From Branchinecta lynchi (taxonomy: Eukaryota; Arthropoda; Branchiopoda; Anostraca; Branchinectidae), in the NCBI GenBank assembly GCA_023053575.1, contig JAKZAP010000017.1, positions 1,805,501 to 1,869,500 on the forward strand: DNA of 64,000 bases. Reading direction: 5' to 3'. Shown here piece by piece: positions 45,501 through 52,219 of the stretch. Made by a program: the position numbers and the translations under genes. The notes beneath the pieces are model-generated. The model saw only the letters and a list, made by a program, of their open reading frames with translations. It did not search any database and had not been told where the DNA came from. The stretch's first letter is position 1. Each line of letters starts with the position of its first letter.

Positions 45501-46653
45501 ATCAATCGAGTATTACAACCATCTAAAAACTCATATCAAGTCGGTGATTACGATTAAGTCGGTGAGACAAGATGTAGGTGCTATATATGAGGTAGATTTA
45601 GAATATCCAAAAGAACTACACGAATTACACAAGGATTTACCATTAGCACCGGAACACTTTAACGGTAAGCTATGTACCACAGTATTAGATAAAACCAACT
45701 ATGTAGTTCACCACAGGAATCTAGAATTCTATTTACAAAAAGGTTTGATATTGAAAAGAGTACACAGAATACTAGGATTCACTGAAAGTGCTTACTTAAA
45801 AGGATATATAGACCACAACACAGCACTTAGAACTAAAGGTACAAATGATTTTGAAAAGGACTTCTTTAAATTGATGAATAATGCTTGCTTTGGAAAAACC
45901 ATGGAAAACGTAAGGAAGCGAGCGGATATGGAAATAATAACGGATGATACAACAAGAGAAAAAATAATAAAGAAACCCAACTTTAAATCTGAAATAATTT
46001 TTAGTGAAAACTTTTCAGTAGCAAGAATGTCAAAGGAAAAGATAAAATTAGACAAACCAATGTATATCGGCTTTGCTGTATTGGAACTATCCAAGTTATT
46101 GATGTATGAATTCCATTATGATTATATGAAGCCTAAATATGGAGATAAAATTGATTTGTGTTATATGGACACTGATTCTTTCATATATGATATTAGAACT
46201 GAAGATTTTTATCAAGATATCAAACAGGATTTGAATGAGAGGTTCGATACATCTGAGTATGCGAAAGATAATCCATATAGGTTTCCTAGTGTAAATAAGA
46301 AAGTGATAGGAATGATGAAAGATGAATTAGGTGGACAGGTTATGACAGAGTTTGTTGGATTACGATCAAAAGTATATGCTTATTTAAAGGACAACCAAGA
46401 CCCTTCAAAAGCTAGCAAAAAACTGAAAGGAATAAAAACTAATATAGTTAAAGATAAAATTACACTTCAAAACTATAAGGATGTACTGTTTGGAAATATT
46501 GAAAACCTTTCTATAACCCAGTATAACTTAAGATCATACAAGCACAATATGTTTCTAGAAGAACAGAATAAAAAAGCGTTAGATCCTAAGGATGATAAAA
46601 GGATAGTAACAAGCGATAAAATACACACTTTACCTTTAGGTTATAGACATTAA
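42577..46653 (+). CDS. polB: Protein-primed family B DNA polymerase with nuclease insert
   Basis: 1358 residues. The N-terminus has two SAP-like helix pairs (about 28-62 and 126-152), which bind DNA in other proteins. Residues 355-470 (NLDQKCFLWSIL ... HYVLVKDLSRL) match the conserved pre-exonuclease region of Polinton polymerases, which has a Cys/His layout like a cysteine protease. A zinc finger follows (C484, C487, H500, C506). Exonuclease motifs: D538-F-E540, NLSKYD at 679-684, YLKSD at 841-845. Inserted within the exonuclease is an endonuclease VII-like HNH module (C633, C636, DHDH 647-650, H660, C663). Polymerase motifs: A at D941 (DANNLYGWAM), B at 1098-1113 (KLMNNACFGKTMENVR), C at 1196-1201 (YMDTDS), KLKG at 1282. 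Every catalytic residue I looked for is present. The start follows CTATTAAATG; an ATG doublet allows either Met. Replicates the element, probably using a protein primer. Confidence 0.95.
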   Translation: MMNTAEVIQLCKKVISNNKSVIQRLPLYTYNELRTYAKINKIKTNGAKKHEITNNIINHLNKYILIAEDKIKIERRNERTHNKNRPSDYKPEPRLRTILEDEIKENNITITKLKQEYNDNKEKETSELKRFLKNKNLSTRGNREEVIQKVEEYYNNIITKHKDSVQKNRDIIRDQTERRDNSRQKVVDLSTLFINKKKIKEEKLIPDHLFRKEEEQQPTISRETENLYTINVSIESNGREKDTLIAFTFADLQRRMNELYQYRVQFVTRVIFYRQENDEEVVVYYNSTSWILNKNSILTHSHLDDNNKRLSSLSNTPRSGLQFSRYEGIDYRMTRIESYMGGTFKILPDFVKNKKACINIKNLDQKCFLWSILAHLYPTKDNAERISKYKQYENEFDFEGVTNFPMDTKDIHKFENRYNIKICLFQIEKEKIIRSHILKSTINGKTAKHVINLLYFDNHYVLVKDLSRLVGSQISKNKTKTYLCTFCGRHFTKEEHFEKHESKNNCEDPDIIMPPEGSSIQYKNIAKQMKVPYCIIADFESYNEEYNQVNGKKTIKVAKQKPFAYAFQVCCSFDTNQNKYYDYFGEDAAEHFVKTVTKVSTEIANKYESRQRNHTYTNAEITEKWKNLMNKTCHICTTEITENPHFDHDHMTGEDRGFAHAECNMKYRIPRHIPVVMHNLSKYDSHLFVRELIPDNGIFESAESFISFSKSIIITKADTEIKYEMRFIDSIRFMASSLDKLSANLATCDCKVPCNHLRQNFKYTSNSFKNDDEFKEIIKKGVYPYEFVDSFDKMKCTKLPPIESFYSRLTGKGIDKSDYKRAVSIWKQFNCETLLDYTKLYLKSDVLILSDVVENFRNVCIHNYDLDPLHYFSAPGLTWDAFLKHSKVDLPLFSKEDMYTFIEKGIRGGVSQCIKRYAKANNKYTSDYNKHKPSNYLMYLDANNLYGWAMSQNLPASDFQFISIPDDLKERNEYESIEYYNHLKTHIKSVITIKSVRQDVGAIYEVDLEYPKELHELHKDLPLAPEHFNGKLCTTVLDKTNYVVHHRNLEFYLQKGLILKRVHRILGFTESAYLKGYIDHNTALRTKGTNDFEKDFFKLMNNACFGKTMENVRKRADMEIITDDTTREKIIKKPNFKSEIIFSENFSVARMSKEKIKLDKPMYIGFAVLELSKLLMYEFHYDYMKPKYGDKIDLCYMDTDSFIYDIRTEDFYQDIKQDLNERFDTSEYAKDNPYRFPSVNKKVIGMMKDELGGQVMTEFVGLRSKVYAYLKDNQDPSKASKKLKGIKTNIVKDKITLQNYKDVLFGNIENLSITQYNLRSYKHNMFLEEQNKKALDPKDDKRIVTSDKIHTLPLGYRH

Positions 46654-46830
46654 ATTCAAGTACCTACTTAAAAAAATCAAGTACCTACTTCAAAACTTCA
46701 AGTACCTACTTAAAAAATTACAGTACCTACTTAAAAAATTCAAGTACCTACTTAAAAAAATCAAGTACCTACTTAAAAAAATAAAGTACCTACTTCAAAA
46801 CTTCAAGTATATACTTAAAATACTCAAGTA
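46654..46830. repeat. Tandem array of AAGTA-NN-TACTT dyads
   Basis: Eight units spaced about 20-24 bp, seven with AGTACCTACTT and the last with AGTATATACTT, separated by A-rich spacers. Each unit is a 5+5 dyad (AAGTA / TACTT) with a 2-base centre, and the spacing is close to two helical turns. It occupies the only sizeable gap between plus-strand genes, between polymerase and ATPase. A multi-site binding array, replication site or transcription boundary is plausible. Confidence 0.8.
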
Positions 46831-46861
46831 AATCTTATAATGAAAAATTCTTCCTAAATAA

Positions 46862-47539
46862 ATGAATGAAAAGGCTCCAATCAAAGTCTATGATTTTAGT
46901 GAAAAGAACATTTATCAGAATAAGCACGACCTTGCACCTCAGTGGCCATTTAGACTCTTAATTTGTGGTAGTTCTGGAACAGGGAAAACTAACCTTCTTT
47001 TGAATTTAATTTATGAATATCTTTGTTTCAACCGAATATACTTGTATGCTAAAGATCTTGAAGAAGATAAATATCAAGACCTTATAACCAATTTAACCAC
47101 TTTGGAGTCACAATGCAAATCGAAAGTCTTAACAGTAAGTAACAATCTTGATGATATTATTGATGTTGATGATCTAGACCCTAAATACCAAAACTTGATT
47201 ATCTTTGATGATTTTGTTACTGAAAAAGACCAGAAGAAAATAGAAGACTTATTCATAAGAGGAAGAAAGAAAAATGCCTCAATTGTTTATTTATCTCAAA
47301 GCTATCATAAAACGCCAAAGGTGGTAAGGCTCCAGTGCAATTATTTTGCATTCTTTCAGTGTTCTAATCCAAAAGAAGTAAAATTAATAAGACAAAGCCA
47401 TGTATCCAGTATAGACAATGAAAAATTTCTCAAACAATTCGAGACTGCAACCAAGAGCTACGGTTTTTTCTTCATAGATTTAAAAATAAAAGATAAAACC
47501 CTTAAGTACAGGAAAAACTTTGAAAAATTTACCGGATAA
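46862..47539 (+). CDS. A32/FtsK-HerA-type genome packaging ATPase
   Basis: 225 residues. Walker A GSSGTGKT (36-43), Walker B LIIFDD (112-117), and a later SQSY segment (VYLSQSYHKTPKVVR) where the sensor residue of this family sits. Length and layout match the Polinton/NCLDV packaging ATPases that pump DNA into capsids. The start follows CCTAAATAAATG, and a second ATG two codons on cannot be excluded. Next to the fibre-like gene, 17 bases downstream. Frame intact. Confidence 0.92.
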   Translation: MNEKAPIKVYDFSEKNIYQNKHDLAPQWPFRLLICGSSGTGKTNLLLNLIYEYLCFNRIYLYAKDLEEDKYQDLITNLTTLESQCKSKVLTVSNNLDDIIDVDDLDPKYQNLIIFDDFVTEKDQKKIEDLFIRGRKKNASIVYLSQSYHKTPKVVRLQCNYFAFFQCSNPKEVKLIRQSHVSSIDNEKFLKQFETATKSYGFFFIDLKIKDKTLKYRKNFEKFTG

Positions 47540-47555
47540 TTTATTTCTATAATAA

Positions 47556-48179
47556 ATGAATAAATTTGGTAGTGTTGGAAAAAAGGTTAGTAACGAATCG
47601 AATGAAAAGAGAGTTACTGATGACAACGGTAATATTAACCTACAAGGTAAGAGAATTATTATGTTAGGGGATGCGAAAGCTGACCAGGACGCTATTAGTT
47701 TCAGATCTATGACTATTATTTTGAATCAATTTAAAGAAGAAATTACCGCACAACAAGTGGGGGCAAATCAGTACTTTAGCGAAGATATCAACAGATTAAC
47801 TGCGATAGATGATTCTCCTGATAATTCGTTGGTAAGGAACAAAGATAAAGGGTTATTTGTAAAAGAAATAGTTCGAGTTAATGATAAAGAGATTAACGCT
47901 GAAAACAAGTTGATAACAAATGTTCAAAACCCTAGAAACAAAAATGATGCTGTTAATTTAGCAACGTTAACTATGAATCTTTTAGATTATGACAAAAAGC
48001 TTCTGGGGCAACACACCCATAACGGTATAATTGAAGGAAAGATTGCTGGTCAAAAAACTCGTATCGATAATATTGAAAGAGCAGTAGTAAATATTTTAAA
48101 AAGGCTTCTAGAGCTAGAGCTAAAACCTGTTGACAAACCATTCGTTACCAGAATAGAAAAAATGATGGCTGGTAAATAA
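47556..48179 (+). CDS. Fibre-like virion protein (predicted)
   Basis: 207 residues. Two segments follow the pattern common in phage and virus tail-fibre shafts, in which a short Asn/Gly-rich strand is followed by DQDA or NDAV: residues 28-52 (NLQGKRIIMLGDAKADQDA) and 117-138 (NKLITNVQNPRNKNDAV). The C-terminal 160-190 is Leu-rich and likely a coiled coil, as expected for a trimer. In adenoviruses a fibre sits on the penton; here the penton gene lies downstream. Function is inferred from pattern. The start follows CTATAATAAATG. No signal peptide or membrane helix. Confidence 0.6.
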   Translation: MNKFGSVGKKVSNESNEKRVTDDNGNINLQGKRIIMLGDAKADQDAISFRSMTIILNQFKEEITAQQVGANQYFSEDINRLTAIDDSPDNSLVRNKDKGLFVKEIVRVNDKEINAENKLITNVQNPRNKNDAVNLATLTMNLLDYDKKLLGQHTHNGIIEGKIAGQKTRIDNIERAVVNILKRLLELELKPVDKPFVTRIEKMMAGK

Positions 48180-48209
48180 ATTTTATAAGATAAATTAATT
48201 CCCTAATAA

Positions 48210-48779
48210 ATGGTTGAAACAATGGAGTATACAGTTTATTTGTCAAAGCTTCAGAAAGGAAAGCTGAAGAAATGTTTTGATGCTAAACAAAAATGTCAGA
48301 TACGTGTTAGTCATAGTAGACAAAATGAACGAGAACCAGTCAAGTTACTTTTAAGTAAACGACAAATTGATAAAATTGAAACATGTAAAATGAATAATAA
48401 GGGTTGTGATATTGATGTATCATACAAGCAGATGAGAGAAGCGATTCAAATAGGTGGATTACTTCCATTTTTAATACCGCTAGCAATTACCCTTGGTAAG
48501 GCAGCTTTAACAAGTGGTGCTGCTGCTTTGGGTACATTCGCTGGTAAGAAAATTATGGATAAAATGACCAACACAGGTGGTGCGCTAAAACTTCCTGGAA
48601 CACAAAAAGTTACCGGTAATGGGGTACGTGGAAGGCCTAGGAAGGAAAAAAACGATGATGTCAACACAGGTGGCGCGCTTACACTTCCTGGAACGCAAAA
48701 AGTTGTCGGTCATGGGGTACGTGGTAGACCTAAGAAGCCAAAAAACGGGGACATCAAAAAAGAAGCAAAAGTAAAGTAG
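48210..48779 (+). CDS. pX-like core protein with two AT-hooks
   Basis: 189 residues. The N-terminal part has two repeats of the form LxKLQKGKLKK and LLLSKRQIDKI, as in the adenovirus pX/mu-like proteins described from Polintons and adintoviruses. A hydrophobic Gly/Ala-rich segment follows (82-113, starting GGLLPFLIP). The C-terminus is a 25-residue internal duplication (121-145 and 152-176), each unit ending in an AT-hook: RGRPRK (140-145) and RGRPKK (171-176). AT-hooks bind the minor groove of AT-rich DNA, which suits a core protein condensing this AT-rich genome. The start follows CCCTAATAAATGG. Confidence 0.75.
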   Translation: MVETMEYTVYLSKLQKGKLKKCFDAKQKCQIRVSHSRQNEREPVKLLLSKRQIDKIETCKMNNKGCDIDVSYKQMREAIQIGGLLPFLIPLAITLGKAALTSGAAALGTFAGKKIMDKMTNTGGALKLPGTQKVTGNGVRGRPRKEKNDDVNTGGALTLPGTQKVVGHGVRGRPKKPKNGDIKKEAKVK

Positions 48780-48802
48780 GACCTCTAACTAATTTTGATA
48801 TT

Positions 48803-49146
48803 ATGGATGCATTAGGGAGTATACCACAGTTTCGAGGTGTTTTCTCTTTAGATACGCTATCCAAACATATAAACGATTCGGAATGTGGTGTAATCAACTA
48901 TGACAAACGTGGAATGCCTGGAACACATTGGGTTGCCTATTGTAATCTACCTGAATCCCCTATGTCGAATTTTTCGATTCTTTCGGTATTCCTCCAGGAA
49001 AAGAAATAGTTAAATATCTAAAAACTTCAAAGAAAAGAATAGCTTATGAAAATCTTGCTGTTCAAAATATAGATGAATTAAACTGTGGTTTTCACTGTAT
49101 TTCCTACATTAAGCGCAAAATGAAGTTGGTAGCTTTTCGTTTATAA
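48803..49146 (+). pseudogene. Adenain-like maturation protease, frameshifted
   Basis: The first frame (48803-49009) begins with the FRGVFSLDTL segment and holds the catalytic-His motif (GTHWVAY, near 48923). The acidic motif (FFDSFG, near 48970-48990) and the Cys region (NCGFHC, near 49080-49100) are in another frame, reached by a -1 shift between about 48952 and 48963, at or near the C4 run. All three active-site positions of the family are therefore present but split. No canonical slippery heptamer sits at the junction, so a 1-base loss is the simplest reading. In Polintons this enzyme trims capsid precursors. It is the only gene start without TAAATG (ATATTATGG). Confidence 0.85.
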
Positions 49147-49163
49147 AAATTGTTTTCTAATAA

Positions 49164-49331
49164 ATGGAGATTTATTGTATGAAATGTAAAAAGAGCACTG
49201 ATACTGAATCAATGTTTAAGACAGTGTCACAGAAAAACAATGTTCCAATGCTGAAAGGGAATTGTGTTATTTGCGGATCGAGGAAAAATCGCTTTTTAAA
49301 AAAAACCTCAACGCAGAAACAGATATTTTAA
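49164..49331 (+). CDS. Zinc ribbon, probable N-terminus of the integrase
   Basis: 55 codons starting at CTAATAAATGG. Two CxxC pairs (YCMKC at residues 4-8 and CVICG further on) separated by about 25 residues match the small zinc ribbon found beside or fused to Polinton integrases. The frame ends at 49331, 25 bases after a T5-A8 run. The integrase frame lies at -1 relative to it and has no TAAATG of its own, so the two probably make one product, either by programmed frameshifting at 49295 or in an undamaged relative. Confidence 0.7.
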   Translation: MEIYCMKCKKSTDTESMFKTVSQKNNVPMLKGNCVICGSRKNRFLKKTSTQKQIF

Positions 49332-50233
49332 AGACGTATTATTCTAATTATTCAGGTGTGGATGATATTTACAGAAAATTAAAAGAAAATGGTGTTAAGG
49401 TTTCCAAGGATAAAATAAAAAATGTGTTGCAAAATGAGAATGTGTATACGTTACACAAACCTTCCTATCATAACTTTGAAAGGAGGCGAGTGTATGTTCA
49501 CTATGTTGATGAGCAATGGCAAGCTGATTTAGTTGACATGCAGAAATATAAAAAAGAAAATAATAAAACAAATTACATTTTAACTGTTATTGATTGCTTT
49601 AGTAAATATGCTTGGTGTATCCCTCTGAAAGACAAAACGGGTGCTGGAATAATAAACGCATTCAGTCATATATTTAAAGAAAGAATTCCTAGAAAGTTAC
49701 AAACTGATAAAGGTAAGGAATTTGTTATGAGAAATGTTCAATCTTTTTTGAAAAAAAACGATATACACTGGTTTGCATCTGAAAGCGAATTGAAAGCACA
49801 AATCGTTGAACGGTTCAATAGAACGCTAAAAGAAAAGCTATGGAAATATTTCACTCACAATAACACTACTAATTGGATTGATATTTTACCTTTATTTGTG
49901 AGTAATTATAATAACTCGTACCACCGTTCAATACAAATGAAACCAGTTGATGCTAGTAAAAAGGTTAATCAGAAAAAGGTTTTTAGTGCTCTGTTTCCTC
50001 CAGTAGATGACTACAAAATCACAGGAAACGTCAAAGTAGGGGATTTAGTCAGAATTAAAAAAGAAAAAAGTATTTTCGATAAAGGATATTTACCTAATTA
50101 TACGGATGAGGTATTTCAGATAGCAACCATCAGACCTACCATTCCCATTACTTATGAAATATCTGACAAAAGTGGGGAATTAATTCAAGGAGGGTTTTAT
50201 GAAAAAGAACTTTCAAAATTTATTATGAAATAA
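49262..50233 (+). CDS. Retroviral-type (c-int) integrase
   Basis: The frame gives 323 residues; the true N-terminus is probably upstream through the zinc ribbon. An HTH-like segment (about 25-62) precedes the catalytic core: D89 (WQADLVDM), D149 (LQTDKGKEF), E183 (IVERFNRTLKE), a DDE triad with 33 residues between the last two. The C-terminal domain has the GYLPNYTDEVF segment typical of Polinton integrases. It inserts the element DNA into the host genome. The catalytic core is intact. The internal ATG at 49262 lacks the start motif and splits the ribbon, so it is unlikely to be the native start. Confidence 0.92.
   Translation: MCYLRIEEKSLFKKNLNAETDILKTYYSNYSGVDDIYRKLKENGVKVSKDKIKNVLQNENVYTLHKPSYHNFERRRVYVHYVDEQWQADLVDMQKYKKENNKTNYILTVIDCFSKYAWCIPLKDKTGAGIINAFSHIFKERIPRKLQTDKGKEFVMRNVQSFLKKNDIHWFASESELKAQIVERFNRTLKEKLWKYFTHNNTTNWIDILPLFVSNYNNSYHRSIQMKPVDASKKVNQKKVFSALFPPVDDYKITGNVKVGDLVRIKKEKSIFDKGYLPNYTDEVFQIATIRPTIPITYEISDKSGELIQGGFYEKELSKFIMK
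49295..49301 (+). other. Canonical -1 slippery heptamer candidate
   Basis: In the zinc-ribbon frame the codons are TTT TTA AAA AAA ACC, so T-TTA-AAA sits in the correct register for X-XXY-YYZ slippage; A-AAA-AAA follows. A -1 slip enters the integrase frame exactly. The same run is also a typical indel hotspot, so a mutation or sequencing error is the main alternative. Confidence 0.5.
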
Positions 50234-50249
50234 AATTACTTGTATATAA

Positions 50250-51075
50250 ATGGATTCAAGACGCTTGAGTGATATGTTATCGGATATAGTGAAGAACAGA
50301 GAAATTCAGAGAAGCAAGGTTCAACAAAATGAGATGGAGAAGGCAGGATTTCGGGAATATGCTTCAGAATTAAACGCTCCAGTTATTATTGCACAAAAAG
50401 AAAACACTAAAGATACCTTCAAAAAATTACAAGAGAACACTGAAATGATCATAAATAAACTACAGGAAGGTGATGATAGTTCAAGAAACAAGGCTTCTCC
50501 AGATAGGTGAAACGAATCAACCATATCAGCTTCCAGTTTCAGGGGTAGAAATGCAGTCAACCGCTTTAGAAGCATCTCCAACAAGTATAAAAGTTGTTGA
50601 TCTGAATGAAGGTGTTGATAAAGAGTTATTAAAAGCACTTAATGTGAAATATAGAGATAATCATAGAAGATATGAAGGGGAATATTTTGAGATGCCTCAT
50701 TTTTATTATGATAACCCAGAGAATATAGAAGATGCTTTGGCTGAATTAACACCGATAAGTCAAAGTTATGGTGGTCTGAAAAGTAAAAGTTATAGTTCTA
50801 GTAAGTATGATAAAATTATTTTATTTATACAAGACTATAAGGATAGATTAAGAAAAATTCAATCTAGTATACCCTTTATCAGACAACAAGGAACTGGAAT
50901 ATTTATGAATTGTGATGAAATGATTTCAAAATTATACACTTTGATAGGTAGCAGAGTAAACGGAAATACATCTGATGAGGTGAGAAATGAAGCTATTGAT
51001 ATTTTGGATTCGTTAATGCGAAATAAATTTCTTACGAAGAGAAATTACAATTCAATATATAAAAATTATTTCTAA
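50250..51075 (+). pseudogene. Virion-type protein of unknown role, split by frameshift
   Basis: The first frame (50250-50510, 86 codons) starts at TATATAAATGG and is helical and charged. The second (50470-51075, 201 codons) overlaps it in the +1 register, has no start motif, and ends with a segment like NKFLTKRNYNSIYKNY, a C-terminal pattern seen in uncharacterised proteins of other Polintons next to the penton gene. The position of start motifs and the complementary coverage suggest one gene of about 270 codons broken near 50470-50510. Function not known; a structural protein is a guess from its location. Confidence 0.65.
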
Positions 51076-51078
51076 TAA

Positions 51079-51804
51079 ATGGTGTTGTTAAACATTGAAG
51101 GTAATGAAAGTATCATTGATATAACATTTAGTCAACCAATCGAATTGAATCGTAATTGGGATTATGAAATAGGTTTGAATCAGTGTACTTTGTGGTATTC
51201 ATGGCATAATATAAGTGATAAATTTGGAAATAATACATTTCAATACAGGAAAGGTGAAGATAATAATGCAACAGAATGGATGAATGTTACTATTCCTAAT
51301 GGGATGTATAACGATGATTGTTTGAATTATTTTTTGTGTCAGTATTTTGATACCCCAAAAGATAAATGTCCTATTGTAATTTCATCCAATCCAGCATCTA
51401 TGAGATTTGTCATACTATTACAAGAAAAATATGTGTTTAGATTTAATAGTGACTTGTGTCAGATTTTAGGATTTGAGAAGGATAGTGAGATATCTAAGAA
51501 AATCAATGAAGGTACAAAGCTTCCGAATATAACAAGAAGCGTTGATAAAATTCAAATTCACTGCTCTCTTGTAAACAGTTCTATCGTAAACAAAAGTAAA
51601 TCAGATGTCATTTGGACATTTGTTCCGAATACAGAACCGGGTTGTCAAATTGTTGAGAATCCTAGACAATTAATCTACCTTCCTATTAATACAAAAGACT
51701 TTATTTACTCCTTGAGAATGACAATTACTGATCAGTTGGGAAGACCTATCGATTTGAATGGTGATAACGTTGGATACGTGCTGCATTTAAGAAAAGCTTA
51801 TTGA
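51079..51804 (+). CDS. Minor capsid (penton-like) protein, single jelly roll
   Basis: 241 residues, length typical for Polinton penton proteins. Diagnostic segments: an early WYSWHNIS, IPNGMYNDDCLNYF, ILGFEKD, then an alternating-strand C-terminal half with PGCQIVENPRQLIYLPI and ITDQLGRPIDL. These follow the order of the family. It forms the fivefold vertices of the capsid. The start is at CTAATAAATGG, in which the upstream gene's stop codon TAA overlaps the motif. Frame intact. Confidence 0.85.
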   Translation: MVLLNIEGNESIIDITFSQPIELNRNWDYEIGLNQCTLWYSWHNISDKFGNNTFQYRKGEDNNATEWMNVTIPNGMYNDDCLNYFLCQYFDTPKDKCPIVISSNPASMRFVILLQEKYVFRFNSDLCQILGFEKDSEISKKINEGTKLPNITRSVDKIQIHCSLVNSSIVNKSKSDVIWTFVPNTEPGCQIVENPRQLIYLPINTKDFIYSLRMTITDQLGRPIDLNGDNVGYVLHLRKAY

Positions 51805-51832
51805 TTAGTGAAATAAAATTATTTACCTATAA

Positions 51833-52189
51833 ATGTTGATTAATAATAAGCGATTACTTTATAAAAAGCAGTATGGAAGTGGAATCGGTAGTGTATTCAA
51901 AAACATTGTTAATTCCCAGTTATTTCAAACGTCAGCAAAACAAATAAAAGATGGGGCTATGTCAATGTATAATAATATTATTAAACCGAGATTTGAGTTG
52001 TTGAAAAACAGAGCAATAGAATATGGGAAAGATCTGATCGATGTAAACAAGAAGGAACTCATTGATGTAATTGGAAACAAAAAATCGATGAAGGATCTTA
52101 TCGGTACAAATAAAAGGATTTTAAATCAAAGAAGTCAGGACTTGATCAAAACGTTAATGACTGGAAATGGATTAAAGATTCAGAAATAA
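51833..52189 (+). CDS. pVI-like minor virion protein (predicted)
   Basis: 118 residues, strongly basic. An N-terminal YGSGIGSVFKNIV segment resembles the start of pVI-like proteins of Polintons, where adenain cleaves near a small-residue site and releases an amphipathic helix. The rest is helical (KNRAIEYGKDLIDVNKK). Placed between penton and major capsid genes, as expected. The start is at CTATAAATG. Assignment rests on size, position and the N-terminal motif. Confidence 0.6.
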   Translation: MLINNKRLLYKKQYGSGIGSVFKNIVNSQLFQTSAKQIKDGAMSMYNNIIKPRFELLKNRAIEYGKDLIDVNKKELIDVIGNKKSMKDLIGTNKRILNQRSQDLIKTLMTGNGLKIQK

Positions 52190-52219
52190 GTTTTATTTAA
52201 TAATTTCTTTCTTATATAA

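Noticed and set aside
49262..49264. ATG at 49262 as the native integrase start
   Set aside because: It lacks the TAAATG motif, lies out of frame inside the zinc ribbon, and gives an incomplete N-terminus.
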